From positions 2,075,109-2,139,108 of the forward strand of contig JAEVLN010000007.1 of assembly GCA_018350325.1 (NCBI GenBank): a DNA stretch of 64,000 bases, written 5' to 3'. The notes under the pieces were generated by a model, which saw nothing but the letters and a program-made list of their open reading frames with translations, did no database searches and was not told the origin of the DNA. The stretch is from Globodera rostochiensis (taxonomy: Eukaryota; Nematoda; Chromadorea; Rhabditida; Heteroderidae). Positions within the stretch are counted from its first letter, which is position 1. Every line of letters begins with the position of its first letter. Both the position numbers and the translations under genes were made by a program. Positions 42,111 to 55,213 of the stretch are shown in pieces.

Positions 42111-44883
42111 ATGCCAAAAGCAAATTCTTCGCTGGGGCGGATGAAGCATTTGCTGGACACGGGCAATGGGGCGGACGTTCACTTTTTTGTGGGGGGAGGA
42201 GACGAAAAGGAGGCGAGTTCTGAAAAATAGTGAAACATTTACTTTATTAATTATATTTCAATTACTTTAATTAATTATATTTCAATTGCTTTAATTAATG
42301 ATTTCAATTACTTTAATTAATTATATTTCGCTTTTTTTAATTTTGTTAAGCTTCTGCTAGCACATAAACTGATTCTGTCGGCGGCCTCCGACGTTTTTGA
42401 TGCAATGTTCCCGTTTGATGCCCGAAATGCCGGTAAGCCGAAAAAATCATTAATTTTTTTTGATATAACGAATTTTTATATTTAGAAAAAAAAATTTTCA
42501 AAAATTTTGACCAAAAGTGTCCTCCCATGGGTTTACGTAGTAACTTTCTTCAAAGTGGTCGGAAAAATTTTCCCAAATTCCGACTCAGCTCGACGAGAGG
42601 AATCGATTGGTCGTATTTTCATTTTAATTAACGAATTTTTTAGACCCTTCGGAAGAGACTAAACCCGTGGAGGTGCCGGACGTGGAGGTGGGGGCGTTCA
42701 AGGCTATGCTCAGCTTTATTTATGCGGACGATCTGAGCGGGCTGAACGGGGACAATGCAATCGCTGTGCTTTACGCGGGTCATAAAATTTTTATGAATTT
42801 TTATATTTTCTGTTAAAATTTTAAATTTAAGCTAAAAAATATAATCTTCCTGAACTTGTCAATTCTTGCCTGAACTTTCCCATATCGAAACTGAGCAATG
42901 TTTTTATCGCGTTTGACCAGGCTCGCATTCTTGAAGAGGTGGGGGCAATTTTATTATTTCGGGGCTTTGCTTGACGCTATCAATTAACTGTAATAATATG
43001 TAATTTAAAATTAAAATTTCTGGAATTAACCGATTTCCAAAACTTACCGTAACATGAGCACAATGAAAAAGTGAACAGATTTTATTGATTGTTGATTATA
43101 CATTGATTTTTAGGGTGCGGTACGTTTCAGTGCGGCAAAGTTTGGAAAGCTATAACTTTTTTCAAACCTAACTAAACCAGTCTTGCTTAGTACCTCTTGA
43201 AAGCTCTAAGCCTTCGCACTGAAACGTCCGTGTCCGTCTTATTTTAGGATTTCGCTCGCCGGTGTTTGGCTTACATTGACCAGAATGCTTACACTTTGAT
43301 CTCCTCGGAAGAGTTTCTGCAAATTGGCCAAAAATTGTTTTGTGAGATTCTGGACCGTGACGAGTTGGTGATCAGCGAAGAAATTGCAATTTGGAATGCC
43401 GTAAATTTATAAAAATAAAACAAATTAAAATAATTTAATTACTTTTATTATTGTTTTATATTTTTTTAAATAATTAGGCACTTCGCTGGGCGAGCGAGAA
43501 ATGCCGTCAAAATGGGAAAGAGCATTCGGAGGCGAATAGACGCGAAATGCTCGGCCCGGGACTTTTCAAAATTCGTTTTCCGCTCATTCCTCAAAAGGAT
43601 TTTACTGAGAATATTGGTTGGAACCTTTTTTTGTTGACCTTTCATTTCTTTTGGATTTAAAATATTTTGACAGTTCCGTCCGGAGTGTTGACACTTACCC
43701 AGATGATGAGCGTTTATGTGTACCATTCTCATCCGGACGTCGGTCTGCCCGAGCTGTACCCGCTGCAATTCCCAACTAATGGGCGTGCTTTTACAGGTGG
43801 TCACCCTGCCGTTTACCTATCAAATTGCCCTACTCATATACCGTATATCCACTTTTAATCCCCCATGTGGAATTATTTCGAACCTTCTCAAAAAGCGACA
43901 TTATTAGAGCAAGGGAGGTTAAAAGAGGGTACACGGTAGGAGTATTTATTGCATTTAGGAAAATCAGAAATTTGCAACCGCTTTTTAAGATACTTTTACT
44001 TTTTTCATAGCCAAATTTAAAAAGTGCCACTTTTTTGCAAAGACATGCACAAAAGCAATATTTTCTTAGGACTAACCCTTCAAAATCGATGGAATTCTGC
44101 ATGTAACGACGAATTAACACTCTCTGAGCCCGATCGATTGATTGTCCAACGTATTGGAAATTATCATGGTAAATATGTACACATTTTTTAATATATTTAA
44201 ATAATATAATCAAAAGCTTTTTGTTTGAATATAATATTTTATATACTTTTCTGCTTCAGCGAATCGCTCTGTGCTTGCCGAATGGCTAATTCCAAAAAAT
44301 TATGTTGGCATTTTTTTCTACGAAGTGAACATTGTGAAGAAGCAAAAATGTTTGGAGTAAGTTTTTAATAATATGTAAAACAATGTTGGTCTTTGAATTA
44401 GTATTTTAGTTTATTATTTAATTTTAAAGTGGCATCGCCATTGGATTCGCGCCAAAGCAAATTCCATTGGACGAGTTTGTTGGCTGCTATGAAGGGACTT
44501 ATGCATACCAAAGCAATGGCATTTTTTGGGGTCACGCGGTTGAGGGATGGAGCAAAGATTTTGGTTGTCCATACGTCAAAGGAAAGCCCGTGTTTGAGGA
44601 AGGCGACATCGTCGGCTGCGGCGTCAATTTGGCAACTCGCCAAATCATTTACACAAAGAATGGCGACCGTTTGGGTTAGAGCTAGAAAGAGCCTGAAAAA
44701 TACTAAAAAAATTTGTTTAATTTTTATTTTAATGAATTTATTTGCTTCTAATTTGCAGACACTGCCAATATGTTCGTCAATTATGCCGATTTGTACCCGT
44801 GTGTGACGTTGTATCACTCTGGCGACAAAATTAAAGCCAACTTTGGACCAAACTTCAAATACAACATTGCCTTTGGAATTTAG
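42111..44883 (+). CDS. BTB-BACK-SPRY protein without signal peptide, copy G
   Basis: Exons 42111-42212, 42351-42432, 42644-42778, 42832-42938, 43248-43400, 43478-43616, 43674-43796, 44070-44168, 44260-44356, 44430-44674, 44759-44883; 1407 bp, 468 residues in frame. It starts [15 protein letters not shown] at the position of exon 3, with no signal-peptide exon or ATGCCA promoter upstream. [113 protein letters not shown]. Exon 7 has a normal AG acceptor, unlike C and E; intron 1 is GC-AG. This may be the cytosolic parental form of the secreted copies. A CUL3 adaptor role is inferred from the family. Confidence 0.8.
43839..43938. mobile_element. MITE in the intron between BACK extension and SPRY (copy G)
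   Basis: About 100 bp, ends TACCGTATATCCACTTTTAA and the complement of ...GAGGGTACACGGTA. Reverse-oriented counterpart of the element at 17896-18013, at the same intron position. Confidence 0.65.
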
Positions 44884-44999
44884 AAATTGGAAGACGATCG
44901 ATTTTGTTGTTGAGGTCATTGTCATCGGTTTTAGCATTAATCACTTTAATGCTTTATTGTCGCATTTCATTTCAGAGCAGTAGGATAAAAAGCTGAAAT

Positions 45000-47180
45000 T
45001 TCGCATTTAATGAGAAAATCTATTCAAGTTTAATCTTTCTTTAAAATTTCATTGGTTTGCTTGTGTCCGAGACGAAATACACCGTTAAAAACAGTGACAG
45101 TGGGTAATTCAACAGTCAGTGAACGATTTGTTGTCGGGGGGGGGGGACATCAGCAGAAAACAAAAAACATTGCCAAATTTTGAATTGTTTCGATCTTCTC
45201 ATTTAAAAATTCTTTGTCTTCCCGTGCACCAATCTGCACAAATTTACGTAAAAATGAACCCTCTTTCTCCACAGACAACTAAACAGAAAACAACTGTGCA
45301 CAGGACCCCGGCGAGGGTAGGGAATTAAGGGGTAGTCAAAAGGTCCTACCTTTTGACTTCCCCCGGTATCCAAATGGCGTCTGATCGTGTCCCGTTACAT
45401 CTAGATCGATTTATCTCGTCGGGAGCTGTCGATTGATACCAAATTTGTGCAGATTAGTGCACGGGAAGACACAGAATTTAGGCCAAGAAGGCTCCGACTG
45501 CAATTGGCCATGTGATGAGTACCCGTTGTCACCACCCCCGTCAAAATGAAACAGTGTTAATTGAGTGTTCGGTGCAGCTTTGCGTTAATCAAAAATTAAC
45601 AAATACAAAATTCCGATTACAATATTAATTTTTTTGAATTCCGTGATGCTCATAGAGGGTGGCGTTTCCAACCCGAACCGGGATTTTTTGGTTCGGTCGC
45701 GTTTGCCCTTGCGGCGCAAATGTCCGCCAACCTCACCGTTTTCATTTGTGCCACCAAATCGAAGCTGTCGCTTGAAGTTGGCGAATTCATCATTTGTTGA
45801 CATTCCTTTCTTTCCTTAATTAAATTTCAACCGGTTCAAAAACCGCTTTAAATTCTCAATTTTATTTTTTATTGACGAATTCGTAATCAGTGCATCAAAT
45901 AACATATTTTCAAAACTATATTTATAAAAAAAAATCCCGGGGGGGGGGGGGGGATCCCCGGTTAAACCGGGGACGGGGATGCCGGGGATGAGCAAACCGG
46001 GGAACGGGGATCCCCGTACGGGGATGGGCAAAATCCATTTTTAGGGGTGCATCTTTAAAAAAAGCAATTTTTTTGGGGGATTTTTTAAAAAAATCGAAAT
46101 TTCTTCAAATTAAAGTGCACCCCTAAGAAAAGGCTTTTCTTATGGCAAATATGCACCCCAAAGATTTAATTTTTTGGGGAGGAGAGCCCGACGGTGCCGA
46201 CAGGCGCCGTCGGGAAAAGTTTTTGGATTTGGTTAAGTAATTTGCACCAAAATTTTCGCAAAATTAAGAATTTTGATTTGGAATTTCGAAAATTTTTTCA
46301 AAAAAATGCTTTAGGTAAGAGTGGAGGATGTCCGCGAGAAAAATTTGACTCAATTTGTTAGGAGAGTTGCAACTTAAAGTCGGTAATTTATGATGCTTTT
46401 TTTGGAATGGGCGAGGTCCTGTGGGGAAATTTTTTTGACGATTTAACGATATTAGCTAAGAAAATTGGTTCGAGATTTTTTTGTAAAAGAGCGTAAAGAA
46501 GATAAGGGCAACTTGAATTTTCTATTAGAAAATAATTCCAAAAATTGATTTTTGCATTTTAATTTAAAAAAAAATTGAAAATTTACAAAAGTATTCTTTT
46601 CCGAACCATCACTAAACATAAGACTTTCAGGAAGACAAACCAATAAAACCACCAATTCATTTGGGGGACTCACCTAAAAAGAATTAAAATCTTTTGTCAA
46701 AAACCACACCTCAACCAAAATTCATGAATATAATCATTAAAATTTCTGATCTGATGGCCATCTTTAGGGGGTGCATTTTCATCCTGTCCCCGGCGGGGAT
46801 GAGACCGGGGATCCCCGTTTTCGGGGATGGGCAAACCGGGGAATGGGGACGGGGATGAGAGGGCCGGAGATCCCCGGTTTTCCCCGTCCCCCCCCCCCCC
46901 CCGGCTGCAACCTTACTTCAAAGTGGTTGGCGGACAAATTTTTCCGGATTCCGACTCAGCTTGACGAGAGGAATCGATTGGTCGTATTTATTAGGATCCG
47001 ATAAAAGAGTGTCAAGAAATGCTGCTTTTTCCAAATCGGCGACCAGAGAACATCAAGTAGTGGGCGGAAGAATTGAGCAACAACGATAAGCGCTTGAATT
47101 TCCCGAACTGCTCGCGCCCCACGCCTGCAAGCTCTTCTGTCATTATAGATACTAGATTTAGAATTTTCTAGTAAATTAAT
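45000..47180. other. Spacer with GC-rich repeats; possible small exon
   Basis: Contains GGGGATCCCCGG-type runs (45940-46025, 46785-46905), a GCCGACAGGCGCCGTCGGG hairpin near 46200 and part of a dispersed repeat (46918-46990, also in intron 2 of copy G at 42540-42610). A minus-strand frame at 45585-45803 (MSTNDEFANFKRQLRFGG) could be a first exon, but I do not recognise it. Confidence 0.35.
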
Positions 47181-49748
47181 ATGTCAATTTCGACCGATTC
47201 AACCAATGGAGGGGAAATAACAGCTGATCATCAGGGTAAGAATTTGATTTATATTAATAAAATCTTTATGGAATGTCCATTGTTTCAGAATGTTGGCCTC
47301 CAAATTTCGCCAATTTGGCCCCTTCCGAGGAATTGCGTCTTTTGCGTGCCCGAATTGTCCATTTGGAGCGCCAACAAACGATCAATAATTCGCCAACTTC
47401 CTCAAATGCCAGTTTTGATTTGGTGCTTCAAAATGGAAAGCGACGAAAAATAAGCAAATATGAAACTGGTGGAATAAATCATGCTCACAAGGAGGACATC
47501 ATGGAGTTGCAAAGCATTGCTGCAAAGACTTGATGCACTTGAGCAAAAGCAAATGGCGAATTTCGAACAACAAAAAGCTGCTGATCGGCTAGAAATGAAG
47601 GAGTATCAGGACAAACAGCAACAGACCGTCGACGCGTTGATGGGTAAACTTGCTTGGGCGTAGAAAAATCCATTTTTAGTGATTTTTATTTTTATTCCCG
47701 ATTACATCCGGTGGTTCAAGATCAAGGCAATAACTTGCTTAAACCTTAAACGATTAAGAAATTCTTAAAACCACTCGGTAGATCTCGAAGAGTTGAAGCT
47801 AACATTAAGTTAAATTGAAGGTCCCGAGTTTGTGGATGGGTTGGGTATGGTTAAGATGGGTTGACCTCTCCGTTACGACCTTTCACTATTTAATTGAATT
47901 TTGAAAATCGATTTTCTTTGGTTCCGGGGTTCGAAATGGGGCGAAATGAAGGTCAGATTCGGATTCTACTTACACAAAAATCTTGAAGCACCTTTTTTAC
48001 GAATTTTCAAATGAAAAAAAATTGGGATCCCTATTTTTAAGCTAGATGAGAATGCGCTGCTGCATTCCATGTTTTTGTATCTCAAAATAATTTTGGTTTT
48101 TTGCTCGTTTCAGTTTCCATTGAACAGTTTTTGTCGAAGCATCAAGAACACGAGAGATTGTTAAATGATCACCAGAAGCTAATGGAAGAAATGAAGGAAC
48201 AACGGAAAATGGATGCTTTGAGACAGCAACAGCACCAAAAGGAGACCAACGACAAAATTGGCTGGTTAAATAAGGACCAGGAGCAATGCGGTAGGGATTC
48301 ACGGACGCCTGGATTCTTCAAAATCAATCAATTCATTCAATTTGTTTGCACCGTTTCAGTTTCCGTTGATCAGTTTTTGTTGGTGCAAAGTGATCAGAAG
48401 GCATTGCTGGACAGACACAATGGACTTGAGCAGAAGCAAGCGGCTTATGCTGAACAACAAAAAGCTGATCAAAAAGCACTGAGTGCAACGATTGATAAAG
48501 TGGGTTTAAAGAGGGCATCGGTCCAATTCTTACAGAAAATTGTTTCGTTGTATAACTAACTACCTTCTGCTAAAGATCGAGTTATCTTCTTGTTATCCAA
48601 ACTTTTAAACTCTCTCTCAAAATTCAAATGAAACCAAATTTAAATTAAATAAAAATCCGGGCAAATCTTAAAAAAGGGCATTTCAACTTGTAAAGATTGG
48701 GGTACCACAAAAAAGGACTTAAACGCAGCCCTAAATCCTTACATTTCAGGATTCGATATTCTAAAAATTTAAATAAATATAAAGGGAATGATTCAGCTGA
48801 AGGACGAATTGATTGCAAAGATGGGGGACCAATATCAGAACAAACAGAAACAAAACACCAACGCGTTGACTGAAGCACAAAAGGGAGATGGTAGGGGAAT
48901 TGTTATTTAAATGTTTAATAAAATGAAATTAACAACAAAAAAAAAATTAGCAGGACTAATGCCTCAACAAAATCGATTGGATTCCGCTGCTTGTCACGAG
49001 GACCTCACACTCTCTGGGTCTGGTCGATTGATTGTCCAATTTACCGGAGAGAATTCGAGTAAAAACATTGTTTTGTTATGGAATGATTTAAAAATATATA
49101 TTGTAAAAAGAGTTCTTTAAAATTGAATCCGCTTACTTTTTAGCGTGGCGTTCTGTCTTCGCTGAAAGGCCAATTCCGAAGAACAATTTCGGCATTTTCT
49201 ACTACGAAGTGGCCATTTTAGAGCAAGGAATGTAGTAAGTTAAATAATAATTAAATAGTTTAGCTTCGAAACTGCTTTAGAAGCATTTTCCGTAAAAAAA
49301 CTTCTTTTTATTTAGCGGTATTCACATTGGACTTGGGACCAAACAAAAGCCATTGAACAGATGGGTTGGAGAGAACGAAGGCTCTTACGCATACGAACGC
49401 TATGGCAGATTTTATGGTCACGCCGTTGAGGGATGTTCCCACACCACCAATGGACGTCCGTACATCGGAGGAAACCCCAAATTTGGCATTGGCGACGTCA
49501 TCGGATGCGGCGTGGATTTGGCAACTCGCCAAATCATTTACACAAAAAATGGGCGGCGTTTTAGTGAGAAAGAAACAAAAAATAAATTAATTTAAGAAAT
49601 TACATTAATTTGTCATTTATTTGTGACAGAAACTACCGGTTTGTTTGTCTCTTTTGTCGCCGATTTGTTTCCGTGCGTTACGTTGTTTCATCCGGGCGAC
49701 AAAATTGAAGAAAACTTTGGACCAAACTTTGAATACAACAAATTCTGA
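47181..49748 (+). CDS. Coiled-coil SPRY protein (SPRYSEC/RBP-related), gene H
   Basis: Ten exons: 47181-47235, 47289-47468, 47515-47643, 48114-48290, 48360-48499, 48785-48890, 48954-49058, 49144-49234, 49316-49563, 49630-49748; 1350 bp, 449 residues in frame. It starts [18 protein letters not shown]; no signal peptide. A basic patch NGKRRKIS lies near residue 65. Residues about 80-250 are a Gln/Glu/Lys-rich coiled coil with repeated LEQKQ-AxxEQQKA motifs, made of several similar exons. The SPRY domain (about 255-449) includes [52 protein letters not shown] and [13 protein letters not shown]. The SPRY type is that of Globodera SPRYSECs and RBP-like proteins, here in a non-secreted, coiled-coil form. 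Confidence 0.8.
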
Positions 49749-50451
49749 TGTTTGAGGAGGAAGCGCCCGGACAGTGAAAAACAATTTTTTTTTAAATTTA
49801 TTTTTTCTTTGGAATGTTACAACCGATGAATTTTAACCGTTATTATCAAAATTTTCTGATTTGATTTTTATGTCATTTTTCTCGAATAAAGAATCACCCA
49901 CTCCCTGCTTGGCATAGAGCCCGGCGGGAGCGGCCCCGCTTCCGATTCGAGAGCAAAAGTTAAGAATAATTTTGAAGCCAAAATGCTCTTTCTTCACTCG
50001 AGATAATGTCAAGCAACCAAATCAACGGCAATGGACGGACGGACAGAAAATAAGGCTCCTCCAAATCGGGTAATTATTATAATACAAATTTACGATATAA
50101 ATTAATGACACACGAGAACTAAAATTTACCGAGGCTCGACCGAGAAATGACCCCGAGAAGCGAGACAAGACTCAAAAAGACCGAATTTTTTCATTTTTAA
50201 TAGGTTTAAAAAAGTATAACTGCCATTCTCAACTTCCATTTTATTCATTACAAAATTTGAAAATGTTATATACGTGTTTTATGCACCGTCATTTTTATGG
50301 GAGACATCTAAAAAAAAGGTGAACGAGTTGGGTAAAAGTGTTGATCACATTAAATGAGGCGTCAGAAATGAAAATTTATCCAAATTTTAGAACACACAAA
50401 ATACATAATCCCGGCACTTTAACTGATGATCATTCACTGATCAGTTGGTGA

Positions 50452-52217
50452 TCACCATCCCAACGTTCGGCACTCAAAAGATTCCACGTTCCGGCGTCTA
50501 CGCGTGTCGTGCCGTTTAGATTCGATCCGGGCCCGTCGCTGGTTGCGGAAATGCAGCGGGTACAGTCCGGGGCACCCGCGGTCCGGATGTGAATGGTACA
50601 ACAACACGCTGACAAGCTCGTCACTCGTCAGCACTCGGGACGGAACTGTCAAAAACAAAAATCCCGTGACATTCTTGGATCTTGGAGATAAAATTAAATG
50701 TTGGCATTTTGTTTTTAATATTGAAATGCCGTCCGCTCACAAATAGCTAAATTACCAATAATTTTAGTAAAATCCTTTGGTGGGATGAGCGGAAGACGAA
50801 TTTTAAAAATTGCCGGGCCGAGCATTTCGCGTCTATTCTCCGCCGAAGGCTCTTTCCCATTTTGGCGGCATTGTTCGTCTGCCCAACGAAGTGCCTAATT
50901 AAAATATAATTAATGTAATTACTTATAAAGCTTACAATTTAAATACATTCAAATTTTAAACTAATAAATGGAACAGTGAATATTAAAATATTTTTTTAAT
51001 TCACAGCATCCCAGATTGCAATTTCTTCGTCAATTTGAAGCTGATCACGGTCCAGAATCTCGCACAACAATTTTTGGTCAATTTGTAGGAACGTTTCTGA
51101 TAAGATCAAAGTGTTCGCGTTTCTATCGATGTAATCCAAACGACGGCGAGAAATTTCCTAAATCAATATTAATAAATATGTAGTATAATTCATTAATGCG
51201 CTAAATGTTCTTTATTTTTTAAAATCAGCACATGGGCATTAGACCCAGGAGTGATCGGGATCGTGCGGGATTGAGCGTTGATCGTTTCTTTGTAACAAAA
51301 TTTACCCTAGACGGCGCCTTAGGCAATTTGAAACCCGAAAATCCCGCGGGAATTTTGCAATAAAAGTCAAAAAATACACCCCTAAGAATCGACTTTCCCA
51401 CACTCCTCCTCTACACTAGTGCTGCACGAGAGTCTCGGTATCGAGTATCGACTCGAGAAAAGTCTCGGGTTTTTTGGGTCTCGGGCTCGAGTATCGAGAA
51501 ATTTTGGGTCTCGTGCAGCACTACTCTACACCCTGATTCCCAACCGACCAAAAGTTATTTTTTTATTTGTTAAATTTAAATAAATTTTTTGTGCATTTCC
51601 TCACATTTTCTCCAACAAAGCGGGCATCAACAAACGCGTGGAAAATATTGCGCAGCTTCGATAAGGGAAAGTTCGCACACGCTTCGATCATCAAAGGCAA
51701 ATCATATTTTTTTGCTAAAAATGAAATAAAAGCAACAAAATTTCCTGTAAAATTTTAAAATTCAAAAAACAGTAAAATTGATTAACCAGCATAAAGCACT
51801 GTCATTGCATTGTCTCCGTTCAGCCCGCTCACATCGTCCGCATAAATGAAGGCTAACATTGTCTTGAATGCGCCCACCTCCACGTCCGGCACCTGCACGG
51901 GTTTAACCTGTTCGGCTAAAATGCCTTTTTAAATTCATTAAACAAAACAATTTATTCCGCACCATTTCCAGCGGTGGTAGCGTCAAATCGAAACATTGTC
52001 TCGAAAACGTCGGAGGCCGCCAACAAAATCAGTTTATGTGCCGACAGAAGCTAAAAAATATATAATGCAATGAATGAATGAATTTGTGAGGAAACAGATT
52101 TAAAACAATTAAAATCAAACAAAAATATGCTCCCCCCAAACTCGCCTCTTTTTCGTCTCCTCCCCCCACCAAAAAATGAACGTCCGCCCCATCGCCGGTG
52201 TCCAGCAAATGCTTCAT
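50452..52217 (-). CDS. BTB-BACK protein, copy I
   Basis: Exons 52146-52217, 51963-52050, 51787-51915, 51605-51714, 51005-51157, 50759-50894, 50452-50645; 882 bp, 293 residues in frame. The family start ATG is lost by a 2-bp deletion just upstream, so I start at ATG 52217 ([19 protein letters not shown]). [61 protein letters not shown]. Exon 7 has a proper AG acceptor; intron 1 is GC-AG. The last exon runs past the usual splice site into a basic tail ([12 protein letters not shown]) and a stop, with no SPRY. It could be a domain-reduced adaptor or a slowly decaying copy. Confidence 0.6.
51417..51523. mobile_element. hAT-like MITE, 107 bp
   Basis: Perfect 15-bp inverted ends TAGTGCTGCACGAGA, flanked by the 8-bp direct repeat CTCTACAC on both sides. 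The interior is TCTCGGGTATCGAG-type sequence. It lies in an intron of copy I. Similar fragments occur near 5540, 23800 and 59090. Confidence 0.8.
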
Positions 52218-52447
52218 CCGACCCACCAAAGAGGCCGTTTTTGATGTAACAATGTGAGTTTGACTTTAAATAATTCTTTTTAAAAGGGCTTAAAACCCTA
52301 ATTAAAAAATTGCCAGGAAACAATATAGGTAGTGTAAATCTGTATTATAGAAAGGACACAACTGCCATGGCTTGCTTGGTAAAGGCCGTGGGTTCGATCC
52401 CCCCGGGGGAGGGGGTAGCATTCTCTTGTATATATTTTTTTAATTCC

Positions 52448-53516
52448 TTACATATTTTCCAAGGACGCGAACACGGTAAAACGGGAGGAAACATTGCGCA
52501 GCTCCAACATGGAAAAGTTCACACACACTTTGGCTAGCCCAGGGACAATATATTTATTGGCTGAATTTAATTGATTCTTTAGATAAATTATCAACAAAAA
52601 ATTTCAATGGGTTACCGTATGTACTGTTTTAATCCCCCACCCTGTAATAATCCCCACCCTCTATTCAGGGCAGAGCTGGACGAAACTCAAAATTTTTTGC
52701 CGACGAAACGAAACGAAAAAATTTTTTTGTTTCAATTTACGAAACGAAAACGAAACGAAAAAAGACAAATTTCATTTTACGAAACGAAACACGAAACGGC
52801 CAAAAAGTCACGACAGAAGAAAATTTTCTCAAAAATTTTCGCCAGCTGAAGTATGAAAATTGGGTGAAATGAAGAAAAATTTTGTGATAGATGAACATTT
52901 CACCAAACATTTTGAAAAAATAATCCCCCGCTAACAAAAATTTGGAAAATCGCAACAATTTTTGCGTTAGCGAGACAGCAGTATTTCATGGTTGTGTGCG
53001 GTTCAGTGACCGACGATTAATTCTGTACGATATTTTCTCGGCTTAAAAAGAACAAATAAATTAGAATATTTTATGACCGGCGTAAAGCACTGCCATCGCA
53101 TTGTCTCCGTTCAGTCCCCGCAAATCGTTGGCATAAATGAAGGCTAACATTGTCTTGAACGCCCCCACCTCCACGTCGGGCACCTCCACGAGCTTAATCT
53201 CTTCCGAATGTGAATAATTTTATTTAATTTCTAAACAAAATTCGTACCCTTTCCGCCGACGGCGGCATTAGCATTTTGCGCATCAAAAGGGAACATTGCC
53301 TCAAAGACGTCGGAGGCCGCCATCAGAATCAGTTTATGTGCTGGCAGAAGCTTAACAAAATTAAAAAAAGAGAATTTGTGAAAGTTCAATTTTCATCCCC
53401 CCCCCCCAACTCGCCTCCTTTTCGTCTCCTCCCCCCACCAAAAATTGCACATCCGCGCCATTGCCGGTGTCCAGCAAATGCTTCATCCGCCCAACCAAAG
53501 AGGCCGATTTTGACAT
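52448..53516 (-). pseudogene. BTB fragment, copy J (exons 3-6)
   Basis: Exons 53415-53516 ([15 protein letters not shown]), 53248-53350, 53078-53200 and 52448-52560. The BTB part is intact in frame ([35 protein letters not shown]), but the acceptor before exon 5 has moved and exon 6 runs into a stop without its donor. The intron at 52561-53077 holds repeat-rich inserts, including GAAACGAAACGAAA runs. No BACK or SPRY follow before copy I. Likely a 3'-truncated duplicate of copy I. Confidence 0.6.
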
Positions 53517-53559
53517 GTCACAAATTTATAATATTAGGCTTGTCTATTTTGGATTTAAT

Positions 53560-55200
53560 TTGTATAAAAATTCGATCGATTTTATTCAAATTTTATGGAC
53601 AAAAACGGCTCTGGAAATCGTTTGTTGACCAGAATCTGGTAAAGGTGGCTGACCTTGTAAAAAAGGAAACATCAAAATAATGAAAATGGGGGGGGGGGGG
53701 ATGAGTGATGCATTACATGAAAAAGAAAGAACAAAAAATCGGAATAATCGATATATCAAAACAGGGGGGGGGGGCTTTAAGTTGTTGCGAAACACAAAAA
53801 ATCTTCAGACAACGAACAAAATGATGGAACTAGGCGTGAAAAAAAATATATATGTAAAGAAATCGCCCTGAGACGGCTAATGTGTGTATTTGAAATGAAA
53901 TAAGACCCATATTTTTAGCATCGAAAGTTTAGGAAAACAAAAATAAACAGCTGAGAAAAAAACATAGGTATGTAGCAGGGCCGACGCGCAGTCCGGAAAA
54001 AACATGCGGGCGGCCAAGAAAATTTTTTCAAAAAAGTACATTAGGGTTCGGACGGGCGCCCGACTAGGAAATATTCGGTCCGGGCTAAAGCCCGGTATTC
54101 GCCCGGAAAAGCCCGCCCGGCCATTTTCGGGTTACCCGGAAAAAAGCCCGCCCAGCCCCAACCCAATTATCCGAACCCTAAACATCACAACTCAATCATA
54201 TTTATCCAGGGCCCGCAGATGAAAATTCTCAAAAACATCATTTGGAGCAAAAAAGAATCATTTGAGACCAAAAAGTTCATTTTGCTAAACTTTATTTGAC
54301 CGGTAAACAGTGAGTTTAACAAAAAAAAACAATTTCGTTTAAATTCTCAATAAAACGGAGTTGCAAGCGAACAAAAAACGCGATAAGTTTTGGGATGGGA
54401 GGAAAAAAAAAAGCAAAATTTATTTAAATTTTGCCTCCGGGTAAACAGCCAATTTTTGCCCATGCGTTCGTCCTCCGTTTCAATTGTCCGATCTCTGTGA
54501 ATTTTTTTTGATCTGCTCTGACCGTGGATTATGTATCCGGGAAAAGAGATGCCAACTTTGAGCTGCAGGGCTTTGTAGTACCAAGTCCAGTCGACGTGTG
54601 TCACGTTGCCCCCGGGGGTGATTGCTGGTCTGTTCATTATCTAGCGGGTAAAAGCTATGAGAAGTGTCGAGAACCATGACCGAGACTTTTTTTTTGAGCA
54701 AAAATTCCGTTAACCTCTTTTAAAAATAGTTGTTAATTCGTTTTAATTTGTTAATTTTTCCACCGGGAAAAATGTCCTCCCGAAAAAAACAATCAAAAAT
54801 TTCAAAAAATTCCAAATTCCTAAGATTTCGAAAATTGGCTTTTTGCATTCACCAACCACAGTACTCTCCCCTCTCCCTTTTTCCATCCATTTGTTTTCCG
54901 CGGTGCAATCAATCACACGTTTATGCACGAAAAACATGTTTTTAGACGGAATAACGTCGCTTTAACCTCACTATTTGTAACTAAAAAACTAATATTTTGG
55001 AGAACTATTTTAGGGAAAAATGCCAAAACCCTGGTTCATAAGCAAAAATAGGTCCGAACGAAAATTGGTGTCGTAAGAGATATAAGTCCATTGGATTATT
55101 TTTCTTGAAATAATTGATAAATTTGAAAACAAATTGAATTGATAAAATGCTTTGAACGACAAAGAACAAATAAATGATACAACGAAAGCAAAGCCCATAA
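53560..55200. other. Spacer, no supported gene
   Basis: Poly-G runs (53689, 53765), a GCCCGGGC-rich patch (54050-54160) and A-rich tracts. A minus-strand stretch at 54350-54700 has open frames (e.g. HVDWTWYYKALQLKVGISFP) that may be a decayed exon, but frames shift and I do not recognise it. Confidence 0.35.
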
Positions 55201-55213
55201 ATCCCCTCGTTTT

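Noticed and set aside
52364..52425. tRNA-like B box GGTTCGATCCC
   Set aside because: A- and B-box-like motifs are only about 20 bp apart and no cloverleaf can be drawn, so not a tRNA gene.
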